Below the pieces are notes generated by a model, which made no database searches, was not told the origin of the DNA, and saw only the letters and a program-made list of their open reading frames with translations. Shown here piece by piece: positions 1 to 10,329 of a stretch of 64,000 bases of DNA. This DNA is from Humulus lupulus (lineage: Eukaryota > Streptophyta > Magnoliopsida > Rosales > Cannabaceae). How positions within the stretch are numbered: the stretch's first letter is position 1; every line of letters starts with the position of its first letter. Location: positions 89,263,018 through 89,327,017 of the forward strand of contig NC_084794.1 in NCBI RefSeq assembly GCF_963169125.1, in the 5' to 3' direction. Position numbers and translations under genes: made by a program.

Positions 1-1293
1 CCTTCCCCAGCGCGGTCGCGCCAAGGGCTCTGAAACACCAAATTGGATTCAAATTTCACATGTTCTGGGACACTGGCGCGGTCGTGCTTCACCCTCACGC
101 GATCGTGCTAGGTCACCAGAAACCCCAAAATGAACCCTGATTTAAGTGTTCTTCCCCAAATCATAACCCATGACTTTTAGACCCAAAATCTAAACTTCCA
201 AGCATTTCCCAGCAGATTAAACACATATTTTTTACCCATAAGATCCTCAAGTAACTTGGCTAACCCCAAATTTCAATAGGATACCACAAAAACACATCAA
301 AACCCATCAAACACTAAATTGTGGTTTAGAGTTACAAACTCTAACTTTGGCTCTGAAATCCGAGAATCACACCCCCAAAACATGAATTCCGGCAACAACC
401 AAACAACAAGAAAAAATTAACTAGATTTTATATCCATTTATCCCACCTAAACCACCCAACACAAGCAAAAATTTGAAATGTCCACTAAATCTTCAAACTC
501 TCTATCAAGAACACCAAAGAGGAGGAAACATAATTTTACCTCTGAATTTCAAAATCCCAGGTGCAAAAAGGTGTCCTTTGCAGTTCAATCCTCCTCCCAG
601 CAGCTTGAATCTCATTCAAAGTCCCCAATTCCACCAAAATCCCTCAATCTTGCTTAGTGTGTGCTTGAATCATTAGAAGGCGTGCAAGAGGAGAACCAAA
701 TAGAATGGAAGGGTGCAGAACGTGGAGTGGTGGGCTGCAGCTGCCTTGGCCTAATCCCTTGGTCAAATGACCATTTTACCCTCCTCTCCTTGCTTCCCAA
801 CAAAGCACCCTAAGGGTAAAATGGTGATTTAGCTTAAATTTCCATAAAACCTCAATTTACCCCCTAAATTCCCAATTAAATCTTCTAATCTTCTAAACAC
901 CAATATCTTCTCAAAATATTTCACATTCTAATAATTCCCAAAATATCTAAAATCACCAAAATACCCCTTGGCTCCCCCGAGCCTGGTATTTATCCCCCGT
1001 TGTGAATTTTTTGCTAAAATTGCTTGAAAGGATCGACTCGTGTCTAATATCATAAATATATCTATATATCAATGTGGTCTCAAGCATATAGCACATAAAA
1101 TACATATATACCCTCGAATGGTCAAAATTATAAAAATATCCATTTTTAACAAAAGCAAGTCTTTAAACACAATTAATACACATACTCATGCATACTTTAT
1201 TATATATTACTATAACTCACATATTTATCCCATATTCCCTCCCGGCACACTAACCCAAGCACATAATCTTATTAGGAGTTTTGGGACGCTACA
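1..1293 (-). mobile_element. Probable LTR fragment of a Ty3/gypsy element (window-truncated)
   Basis: On the minus strand this stretch begins at 1293 with TGTAGCGTCCCAAAACTCC, a start typical of long LTRs of plant Ty3/gypsy elements. No coding frame of note is present. The first 120 bases contain GC-rich runs of the type gcgcggtcgcg within AT-rich DNA. The other end is outside the window, so neither a second LTR nor a target duplication can be checked. The assignment rests on the terminal motif and composition only and could be wrong. Confidence 0.35.
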
Positions 1294-2328
1294 ACTACAA
1301 TGTACATAATCATATAAAAACAATTAAGATTCTAACTATCTACATACCAAAAATACAAATGGTACACCGGTAGCCCCTTTCAGGGGGAATTTCTCAATAT
1401 CTGTTACAACAACAATAGAAATTTTGTTTGCCCTTGCTGTACTTTGTCGCTAGCTCTGTCATTATGCATGCATGCAACAAGCTATTTAAACTCTGTTTTA
1501 AATTTTAAAAAGTTACAAAAAGTTTGTATAACTACAATCAACACCGTCATGAAAAACATCAAGCTCAAAACGCTCCTAAATGTCATTTTTGGGAGCGTTA
1601 TGTACCGATACATCCTTTTTAGGGGATGTACCACATATGCTCCCTAAAATTTATACACTATGCTTTTAAGTATTATATTTGTGTTTTAGAAAAGTTTACG
1701 AATATAAATATATATTTTTAATGTTTCTATCAACAAACATATAATATGGAACACCTAAAGATTCTTTCCTTTTGAAAGAATTAAGGTGGTAGAAAGATAT
1801 TAGTTTTGATTTTTTTTTTTTTTGTTTAAATTATTAGTATTTAGTCAAATTAGTTGGTTGTATTTTGATAAAATAATAATATAGATAATATTTTCATACT
1901 GTGTAATATTCGAATTATCTTATTATCTTTAAAAAAAATGGAGTGTAATTTTTTTGTTTATTATAATTACCAAAAAAAACTTTATTAATAATACAAAATT
2001 TGATATTTCATAAACTTTTTAAATTAAAAATTTCTTTCAATTTTTTTAGAATTGTGGAGAAAAAAATGAGTGTATAACAATTCTTTTAATATTGCTCTTT
2101 TACAAGCACTGCCTTATTACATATCTACATTTTTTCTGGTCAACACCACACCACCCTTTAATACAGACCCATAAGTAGCTTTTTTTATCAACTCGTTCCA
2201 TTGAAAATATATAAAAGAGAAAAAATGTCTGATCCATCCATACAAGCTTGATTGATACAGTACTAGTGGAAAAATTAAAATGAAAAGTTTAGCAAACCTT
2301 CACTCCAACACTTTTATTAGGCTAGTAT
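1294..2328. other. AT-rich intergenic spacer
   Basis: No gene is supported here. The stretch is AT-rich with long A and T runs, for example around 1808-1825 and 1928-1975. Short open frames have no recognisable domain. Confidence 0.6.
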
Positions 2329-2333
2329 GTACT

Positions 2334-2512
2334 TGTTAGGTTTAGAGATTCAAGAAATGAAGAATGAAATGTATTATTTCAAAACTAAAAAGAATTAGAA
2401 GGATTAGTACCTTATATGCACAAGATTAGTTAGTAACCAATCAATAACAACAAATGAAAGCAAACCAGAATTTGTTAAGCTATACAACTAACTAACTAAG
2501 TAAACCTTAACA
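2334..2512 (-). repeat. 3' LTR of the copia element
   Basis: The 179-bp repeat has TG...CA ends and is the downstream LTR in the element's minus orientation. It matches 7000-7194 across most of its length, for example at 'agattagttagtaaccaatca'-type stretches and at 'atacaactaact'. It is shorter than its partner through small deletions. Confidence 0.9.
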
Positions 2513-3940
2513 ACCCCCCTCAAACTCAGTGTGGATAGAAAGACAACACTCAGTTTGTCTTTGAGATCAGAGAACCGAGTGTTGGAGATAGGCTTACTTA
2601 GGCAGTCGACTACTTGATCTAGAGCAGGTATGTGTTTGACAACAAGCTTGCCCTGAAGAACCTTGTCACGAACAAAGTATAGGTCAATTTCAATGTGTTT
2701 TGTGCAGGCATGAAGTACTGGATTAGCTGCAAGCTTAATCGAACTCAGTTTGTTACACAAAACCATGGGAGGAGCCAATGTTAAGACATGAAGATCATGT
2801 AATAAGGATTGTATCCAAGTGATTTCACAGCCGACAGAGCTAAGCTTCAAAATTCAGCTTCAGTAAACGATCAAGAAATAGTATTTTGTTTCTTTGACTG
2901 CCAAGACACAAGATTACCCCCCCAAGGTACATACAAAACACAGTAATGGATCGATGATCATCGAGATCGGAAGCCCAATCAACATCACCAAGACAAAGTG
3001 TGGATAACTGTCAAATATGAATGCCATGATCAAGTATTTCAGCTAGACACCTTAGAATTCTCTTGACAGCAATCCAATGAGACTCAAGATGATTGTGCAT
3101 AAATTTTCATACCTTGTTCACACTAAAGGAAATCTCTGGGCGTGTGATAGTTGCATATTGTAAAGCTCCCACAATAGATTTGTATAGAGAGGGATCACTT
3201 ATTGGATCACTGCCATAGATGGATTTAAGACCAGCATTCATTGGGGTACTTTGAGGCTTTTCTCCTTGCATCCAAGCTCTACAAATCAGATCTTGAATAT
3301 ATTTGTGTTGAGACAAGTGAATACCTACAGCTGTATGAGCTACTTAAATTCCCAAAAAAGTAGCTGATTTCGCCAAAAAGGTGGTATTCAGATCTGATAT
3401 GAGTTGAGAAACCAAAGCTTGAGAACTACCCGTGAGTAATATGTCATCTACATAAACAAGGACATAAGTGCAATGAGTTGGTATGGCACAAACAAATAGA
3501 TAAGAGTCAGTCTTAGATTAAATAAAGCCATAAGTAGACAAAGCAATAGACAATTTCTCAAATCAGGCCCTTGGTGCTTGGTTGAGGCCATATAGAGCCT
3601 TGTGAAGTCGACATACTTTTTTAGGCTGAATAGTGTCTTCAAATCCTTGGGGCTGAACCATGTAAACCTCCTCTTTCAAGTCACCATTGAGGAAGGCATT
3701 ATTTATGTCCAGCTGTCAAATTTTCCACCCTTTTGACAAAGCTATGGTCAATAAAACTCTAATTGTGACCGGTTTCACAACCGGACTGAAGGTCTCATTG
3801 TAGTGAAAACCAAGTTGTTGATGGAGGCCCTTTACTACAAGCCAAGCTTTATACTTTTGAATAGACCCATCTGGATTCTCTTTGATATGATATACCCATT
3901 TGCATCCAATAAGAGCTTGGCCATGAGGTAAATCAACCAA
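2488..3940 (-). pseudogene. copia pol 3' part: reverse transcriptase and RNase H, broken
   Basis: Minus-strand frames carry the copia reverse transcriptase start (GCKWVYHIKENPDGSIQKYKA, then the conserved ETFSPVVKP at 3716-3940). Further on are pieces containing [12 protein letters not shown] and [20 protein letters not shown] (3107-3316). The RNase H end includes KHIEIDLYFVRDKV (2488-2850), the usual copia 'K(H/T)IEIDxHFVRDxV' motif. The parts lie in different frames with stops between them, so no functional polyprotein can be made. The last codons run to the purine tract. Confidence 0.88.
2513..2523 (-). promoter_or_regulatory. Polypurine tract of the copia element
   Basis: On the minus strand a purine run, GAGGGGGGT, directly abuts the 3' LTR. 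In LTR elements this tract primes plus-strand DNA synthesis. Its position agrees with the PBS at the other LTR. Confidence 0.8.
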
Positions 3941-4122
3941 TGGCCAAGTTTTATTTTTCTATAAAGCTTCAAACTCAGTAGACATTGCAGCTTTCCAATG
4001 AGGAGTTTGGAGACCATCTTTAATAGTCTGTGGCTCTGCAATAGCGATGTACACCTTAGGCTTGTGAATACCTGCTTCAGCTCTACTGACCATAGGATGA
4101 GCATTAGTGCCTGCATTAGATT

Positions 4123-4258
4123 TGTTAGTTTCAACATATGGTAAAGTATTAGGTACATTATTGAAAATATTCGGTGATTGGACAGGTTAGATGTGTTAGT
4201 TTAAACATGTGGTAAAGTATTAGGTACATTATTGAAAATATTCGGTGATTGGACAGGT
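4123..4258. repeat. Two-copy tandem duplication inside the copia pol
   Basis: A unit beginning at 'tgttagttt(c/a)aacat' and running to 'gattggacagg' occurs twice with a period of 71 bases (compare ggtaaagtattagg at 4140 and 4211). The copies differ by only a few bases. It falls in the variable region between integrase and reverse transcriptase and is a local duplication within this element. Confidence 0.85.
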
Positions 4259-5528
4259 CCAGAAATAGATTGGTCATGAGGTTGAGAGGGTGAACTAGGA
4301 GACTCTTGAGAGAAAATAGAGCTAAAAGAAGATGGGGACAGTACTAGAGAATGAGGGATAGATGAGTTGTGATGTGAGGAAGGAGGAGAGCGGGCAGGTG
4401 ACAGCAATGAATAAGGCATGTGTAAGACAGGTGGAGTGGCTGATGGCATTTTGGAAGTAGACCCTATAGGAGAAAATTTTGGTGGAGAGGATTGATGATA
4501 AGGGAAATCATCTTCCTGAAACAACACATCACGTGAGAGACATAGTCTACAATCTTTAGAAAGACATTTATAACCTTTATATGTTAAACTATATCATAAG
4601 AATGTGCATGGGAAAGACAGGCATTTGAGCTTATTCTTATTGTATGGCCTAAGATTGGGAAAACACAGGCAACCAGAAAACTTTGAAAAAGGAATAGTCG
4701 GGCTTGACCTAAAAAAGCACTTCAATAGGAGATTTGTTACTTAAAACTGTGGTAGGCTTCTATTTATCAATAATGTTGCAATTCTAAATGATCTCATCCC
4801 AAAATTTTAAGGGACGAGAGGCATGTGCAAGTAGAGTTAGACTAGATTCTACTATATGACGGTGTTTGCGCTCGGCTACACCATTCTGTTCATGCGTGTG
4901 TACATGAAACCTTGTGTACAATTCCATGTGATTCTAATAGTGTAGTGAAAGACATGTACTCCCCACCCCCAATCAGATTATATGGATTTTTTTTTATGGC
5001 CAGGTTGTAACTTAACTTGAGCTTTGAATTTGACAAAAGTTGGTAAAGCATTATCTTTTGTATGAAGGAGATACAGTCAAGTATGTCTAGAATAAGCATC
5101 AATAAAACTAATATAGTATTGTAGATAGTAGTTGATATGGAAAATGGTAGCTTATGATGCTTTCCAAGACAACAAGAAATACACAAGTGAAAATCATTTT
5201 TATTATGAAAAGGAATGCTGAAAGCATTAAGTACAGACTTTACAACTCCTATTGAAGGATGACCCAAACAATTATGCCACAAAACAATACTATTCTTTGA
5301 CATTTGAGGAGAAGTAGCTAGACAAGTAGCTCCTAAAAGTGTATGACAGTTGGATTCAAACTTGGAAATTGGGGCGGAATGAGATGGATGTGTACGAGAC
5401 TTGGAAAAAATAGAAAGTTGAGTAAAATCAAATCTACAGAGACCTTTGTGGCGCCTCCTAACCAACAAAGTCCTCCCAGTACCCGATTCCTTCACACAAC
5501 AAAAATTAGAATGAAACTCAAAAAACAC
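4201..5528 (-). pseudogene. copia pol 5' part: GAG-pre-integrase and integrase, broken
   Basis: The minus frame at 4890-5528 contains VLWHNCLGHPSIGVVKSVLN and a downstream CISCCLGKHHKLPF. Together these are the GAG-pre-integrase zinc-binding H-x-H...C-x2-C region of copia elements. The integrase core that should follow is frameshifted. The 4201-4527 frame is a serine/proline-rich linker of the kind found between integrase and reverse transcriptase. No intact DDE core can be read in one frame. Confidence 0.8.
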
Positions 5529-5879
5529 ATTGTTATCTTAAGAAAATTTGGAAACATGAGAAGATTTTTAGTGATATTAGGCACATGAAGTAAGTTTCTT
5601 AAGACAAATGGTTTTGAGTAAAAGGGAGTTTGAAAAGAAGAATTTCCAATATGTTTTATTTCCAAACTTGTACCATTACCCATGTGGATTTGTTCATCTC
5701 TAAAGTATTCAAATGTCTACATCAGAATGCCATTGTCTGGAGTAAGGTGATGAGTAGCTCCTGAATTCGAGAACCAACTGTCATCAGAAACAGTTTCAGG
5801 AGTAGCTAGCAGTGCTTGCATATCACCACTAGAGTTGTTGTTGGGAGAGAAGCTTTGGGATGATTCTAGTCCATAGAAG

Positions 5880-6929
5880 AACTTATCAAATCTGTAGAAA
5901 CATGTCTTAACTGAATGGCCTTGTTTATGGCATAGTTGACACTAAGATTTTGACCCCGTGGAGTGAAAGATGGATGACCTGCAAGAGAGGGAGCCCTAGA
6001 CCTCCATGATTGTTGTACATTCCATGTTGGGCTGCAGGAAAGGGGGTTCGGTTTGCAGTGTTAGGAAAAGAAGCAGAACCCCCAAGTTGATGAGAAGGGA
6101 AGCCATAATATGAGTAATTGCCTCTTGGATAGCCATTGCGAGATCCACCATTTTTTTAGCTGCCTCTCGAATTAGAAGACCGAGATTGCGATGCAAGATT
6201 AGCTTCAGCTATGGAGATGTCAAGTTCTTTGGTTCCTTTATCAATCCAAACCTCTTCAGCCATCAACGGAGCTTCAATTTTAGCTATAGTGTAGGGGTTA
6301 GTTCGTGTATTAATAGAGGTAATGAACATTTCATAATCTTTGGTAAATCCATTGAAAATAGCTTCAATATGAACTTGTTAAGAGGTTTTGTGACCTATGG
6401 AGGCAAAAGTATCAACGATACTCTTTATTTTTAAGAGATATTCACTTAAAGATCCAAACAAAACGGGTATTACAAAGAAGAGTTTGAAATTGACTTATCT
6501 TGGCTCTATTTTGAGCACTATAGTAGTCGGAGAGGGCATTCCATATCTGAGATGTGGTGTCTTGACCAATCATTCGGTTGGTCATCTTCTCCGACATTGA
6601 TGAGAGAAGCCAAGAAATGAGGAGACTGTCTTGTTTTTCCCATTCTTGGTATTTTAGTCGATTCGATTGGCTAGACGATCAGCATCATCGGTAAGAAATT
6701 TTGTTAGAGTGTTTGTATCATCAAGAAATTTTTGTAAGCCATTGTCCTGAATGGCATGAAATACTTGATGTTTCCACGGCAATAGATTGTGTTCATCGAG
6801 GCGAACGGAAAGAGAGTAAGCAAAATGGACTGAGCTCATGCATGGAAGATAGGTTGTAGCGGAAGCAATTTGAGAAGCAAAGTCACCATTGTTAGAACCT
6901 CCATTTGTTGCATTGGATGGTTGAGCCAT
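5880..6929 (-). pseudogene. copia gag, broken
   Basis: A methionine at 6929 (minus) starts a frame of the UBN2/retrotransposon-gag type: SVRLDEHNLLPWKHQVFHAIQDN followed by GLQKFLDD. The frame stops at 6654. The rest of gag, towards the glycine/asparagine-rich nucleocapsid tail (6196 to about 5880), is in other frames. A degraded zinc-knuckle region lies near 5880-5945. In the intact family this protein packages the element RNA. Stops make this copy non-functional. Confidence 0.8.
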
Positions 6930-6987
6930 TGTAGCAGAAATAACAGAAAAGAAAAATGGACCGAAAGAAAAACTTATCAAAGAGAAG

Positions 6988-6999
6988 ACTCTGGTACCA
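6988..6999 (-). promoter_or_regulatory. Primer-binding site (initiator Met-tRNA type)
   Basis: Immediately inside the 5' LTR the minus strand reads TGGTACCAGAGT. This is one base different from the standard plant copia site TGGTATCAGAG, which is complementary to the 3' end of initiator methionine tRNA. Confidence 0.85.
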
Positions 7000-7194
7000 T
7001 GTTAGGTTTAGAGAATTGAAGAAAAAAAAGAATGAATTGTATTATTTCTCAACTATACTGAATTAGAAGGATCAGTACCTTATATACCCAAGATTAGTTA
7101 GTAACCAATCAATTACATAAAATAAAAGCTAAAACATAAACATAATCAGTTGTTAAGATATACAACTAACTATCTAACTAAGTAGTCCTTGCCA
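7000..7194 (-). repeat. 5' LTR of the copia element
   Basis: The 195-bp repeat has TG...CA ends on the plus strand and is followed by the GTACT duplication at 7195-7199. It is the upstream LTR in the minus orientation, and the primer-binding site abuts it. Confidence 0.9.
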
Positions 7195-7199
7195 GTACT

Positions 7200-7637
7200 C
7201 AGCGTAGTAGCATGATAACAATAATCACTACATAATAACAAAAATATTAAGTACGTACCCTAGCTATTGTGCATCACATATTGAGAATCTTATTCCTTCT
7301 TTCACTTTGTTATTGCAAATTAATATTCTTTGTTTTCTAGTTTTTTTAATATATAATTATTTATAATATATCTTTTGAGACAAATTTGATTTATTTAACT
7401 TATCATGTCCGAAATACTCCACATCCAGTCTAATAATCTACTTTTGTAAAATGGGGTTGAAAATAGAAATAGGTAGTAATTGCACTATATATATATATAT
7501 ATATATATTTATTTATTTTCTATAATTTCTGAATAAAAATGCCATGCCAATAATTTAGAGAAGAAAAAACTACTGCCTTAATATCCCACTATATATGTTG
7601 ATCATGTTGATCATGGAACTACTAGTACGTATAGGTA
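7200..7637. other. AT-rich spacer with a (TA)n microsatellite
   Basis: No gene is visible. An uninterrupted (TA)n run spans about 7486-7509. The stretch lies directly upstream of the NRT2-like pseudogene and may include its old promoter, but no specific element can be assigned. Confidence 0.6.
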
Positions 7638-8852
7638 GTGACAAATATATTTACTATATATCAAATCTCATTTATACAATTTGATTCTCATCGATCTCTA
7701 CTCTCCACCTTGGAAGGGCCTTACTATAAACTCTTCTCTCTCCCGGTCCACCGTGATAATAAGGCCACCGTTTTCCGGCCACTCTCAATATCATCACCCC
7801 ACATGAGAGCGTTCCATGGCATGGCTATCTCTCTTCTCTTGCTTTTTCTCCACCTTTTTCATCCCTCCCCTCATCATCGTCATCCGCCACGACCTCAGCC
7901 TCACCGAAGCCGACATCAGCCGAGCCGGCATAGCCTCTTTCTTGGGCTCCATCTTCTCCCGCCTAGCAATGGGAACCGCATGCGTCCTCGTTGGCCCCAG
8001 AGTTTCCTCCGCCACGCTCTCTCTCCTCACTGCTCCTGCCATCCTCGCCATGTCGTTTCTCGACTCCTCCCCTCAAACCTTCATCGCAGTTCGCTTCCTT
8101 GTCGGGTTTTCCTTGGGGAATTTCGTAGCCAACCAGTTCTGGATGAGCTCAATGTTCTCTGGTCCCGTGGTTGGGGTCGCCAACGGCATCGCCGCTGGAT
8201 GGGCCGACGTGGGAGCGGGCATGACCCAATTACTCATGCCGGTCATTTACTCTATCTTAAACACAGCCCTTAAGTTGTCGTCTTCCACCGCTTGGAGCGT
8301 GGCATTTATATTCCCGACGGTGTTTCAAGTCGTGACGACGACACTAGTGTTGTCCTTCGGTCAAGACCAACTGAGACCCATTGACTCTTCTGAACATCAA
8401 AAAAACACAACAAAAAATAATGATGAGAGCTTACGTGTAGTTCTCTTTTTGATGGTCTAAAGAACTACAGAGGTTGGATTTTGGCAGTGTTGGATGGGGT
8501 TTGTTTCGGTGCGGACTGACCACTAATAATATCATAGCCGTGTACTTTTACAACCGGTTTGGGCTGAATACTAATGTCGCCGGAGTGATTGCGGCAAGCT
8601 TTGGAATGGCCAACTTTTTTATTCCGGCCGGCCGGAGGGTTAATCTCCGACGATTTGGCGAAGAGATTCGGGATGAGTAGGAGAATTTGGGGTTTGTGGG
8701 TAGTGCAGACAGTGGCCGGGTTGCTTTGCCTGTTACTCGGGCGGGGTAACTTGCTATGGGGCTCCATTGTTGTCTTGTGTGGATTCTCTGTGTCAATTCA
8801 AGCTGCAGGGGTGCTCACATTCGGCGTTGTTCCTTTTGTTTCCAAGAGGTAA
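7638..8852 (+). pseudogene. NRT2-type high-affinity nitrate transporter pseudogene, 3' truncated
   Basis: NRT2 proteins are twelve-helix major facilitator nitrate/proton symporters of the plasma membrane. The recognisable protein starts near 7728 (KLFSLPVHRDNKATVFRP, then SPHMRAFH). It changes frame near 7815-7825 and continues WLSLFSCFFSTF...GIASFLGSIFSRLAMG...ARFLVG-like...NFVANQFWMSSMFS, with the nitrate/nitrite-porter signature AAGWADVGAGMTQLLMP. Further frame changes occur near 8448 (before [13 protein letters not shown]), near 8514 (before [15 protein letters not shown]) and near 8620 (before [17 protein letters not shown]). Similarity ends at VLTFGVVPFVSKR, where a GT follows (8850). 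No C-terminal exon was found before the MULE at 9290. Four frameshifts and the missing last third make it a pseudogene. The start upstream of 7728 is uncertain. Confidence 0.9.
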
Positions 8853-9289
8853 AATTTATTTTCAAATCAATTCTAGTCTATTGCAATCTTTTATTTATTT
8901 TTGTTAAAATATTATTTTTTTAGTGTAATATTACAAAATAATAAGTGTGTTAGACAAAGTATGAGTAATTATAGAAAATGATTTTTTTTGGATATATATA
9001 TATTTTTTTTTTTTTGCAGAAAGATATTCCATGTTGAATGTGTCTAGACTTCCTTTTTACAAAATATTATACAAAAAAAAAAAAAGTATTTTTACGGGGG
9101 CACCTAGACAAAATATCGAGTAACGAATTATTAAAAAAAGCCTGTTTTGACAAGCAATCCATTTATCATATAATGTTATTATGATTGGATATATTTCAAT
9201 GGAATTCACACAAAAATTATATATATATATAAAGTTAATAATATTCTTCTCTGATTTTTTATTTTTTAAAGGAGGCACTAATAGTCAAA
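8853..9289. other. AT-rich spacer between NRT2 pseudogene and MULE
   Basis: No gene is supported. The sequence after the last NRT2 exon could be the start of an old intron (gtaaaa at 8850), but no matching 3' exon is seen. (TA)n runs lie near 8995-9003 and 9220-9231. Confidence 0.55.
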
Positions 9290-9405
9290 GGGAAATTTTA
9301 CACTATATGCATCATAATATAGTTAATTTTTTTATCATGCTATCATAAAAATTCTCCCCATAATGTGCCCCATTCCTTATTTTGGACAAAAATACCCTCA
9401 TCACT
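9290..9405 (+). repeat. Left terminal inverted repeat of the MULE
   Basis: It starts GGGAAATTTTACACT and is similar to the reverse complement of 28755-28871. Shared words include TTAATTTTTTT and TTGGACAAAAA. It is likely the end recognised by the transposase. Confidence 0.8.
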
Positions 9406-9744
9406 CAAATTTAACATTTCACACATTTTTCTCTCTATCTCTTTTTCTCATCCATCATTTACAGTCCCCTTTCACAGCAATCCTTGTCGATTTTCACATC
9501 CAAATCGTTGAAGAAATTGGACTACTCGGATCTGGAAGTTTCATTTCAAGTGAAGAAATTGTCATTCTTGGCGTTTTTTAAGAGAAAAAATCATGGGTAA
9601 GTATCATTTCATTCTATCTACTTGTGAATATGAAATGACATGGTTAGATATTAGATTCTAACTGTTCTGCAGTTGAGTTTGGATATTTTTTGCAATTTTT
9701 GAACTGTTTCTTCGGATCTGGGATTATGTGGGAGTCATTCCAAA

Positions 9745-10205
9745 ATCGATGGTACATCAATGGCATTTCGATGGTACATCAATGGAATGCCAATGCTGAG
9801 GCAAACATCTAATTTAGATGTTATTTTCGATGTGATATCGATGTTGAATCGATGTCATAAATGTTGACTTGGTTCAGCATCGATATGGCATCGATATACC
9901 ATCGAAATGGAATCGCGTACAGATGGCAACCATCAGCATCGATTATACATTGATGGCATTTCTATGGTACATCGATGCCATTTTGATGGTATATCGATGG
10001 AATCTCGATGCTGAGGCGAACCTCTAATTTAGATGTTATTTTCGATGTAATATCGATGCCATATATGTTGATTTGGTTCAGCATCGATATACCATCGAAA
10101 TGGAATCGCGTACTGATGGCAACCATCAACATCAATTATGCATCGATGTGGCATCGATGTTGAACTGCAATACAGATTTTCATAGGCATCGATTCATCAT
10201 CGATT
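9745..10205. repeat. Left subterminal CATCGAT-rich repeat region of the MULE
   Basis: The region has many short, overlapping words built on catcgatgg, ggtacatcgatg and gcatcgatat, on both strands because ATCGAT is a palindrome. A larger unit of about 240 bp is partly duplicated: 'gaggcaaacatctaatttagatgttattttcgatg' recurs near 9790 and 10011. The same words fill the right end of the element. Confidence 0.85.
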
Positions 10206-10329
10206 ACACTTTTTTTTATAATTTTCTTATGTTTTTTTTTTTAATTTTTAGGTTCCAGAGTTAATATAATTGTTTCTTACAACGGTGTTTGGGAACTGAA
10301 AGCAAAAAAAATGGAATTTCAAAGCTGGT

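Larger units (their letters stand above)
2334..7194 (-). mobile_element. Complete Ty1/copia LTR retrotransposon, coding region decayed
   Basis: Two related short LTRs (2334-2512 and 7000-7194) both start TGTTAGGTTTAGAGA on the plus strand and end in CA. The element is flanked by a perfect 5-bp duplication GTACT (2329-2333 and 7195-7199). A primer-binding site lies inside the right LTR and a purine tract inside the left LTR, so the element reads on the minus strand. Gene order gag, GAG-pre-integrase/integrase, reverse transcriptase, RNase H is that of the copia superfamily. The short LTRs would fit the Ale/Retrofit group (inference). The reading frame is broken many times, and the LTRs differ by several substitutions and indels, so this is an old insertion. 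Confidence 0.93.

Noticed and set aside
1040..1309. 89-codon frame near the left edge
   Set aside because: No domain; it lies in a probable LTR and is low complexity.
7794..8051. Minus-strand frame across the NRT2 pseudogene
   Set aside because: Shadow of the NRT2 coding sequence, no family signal.
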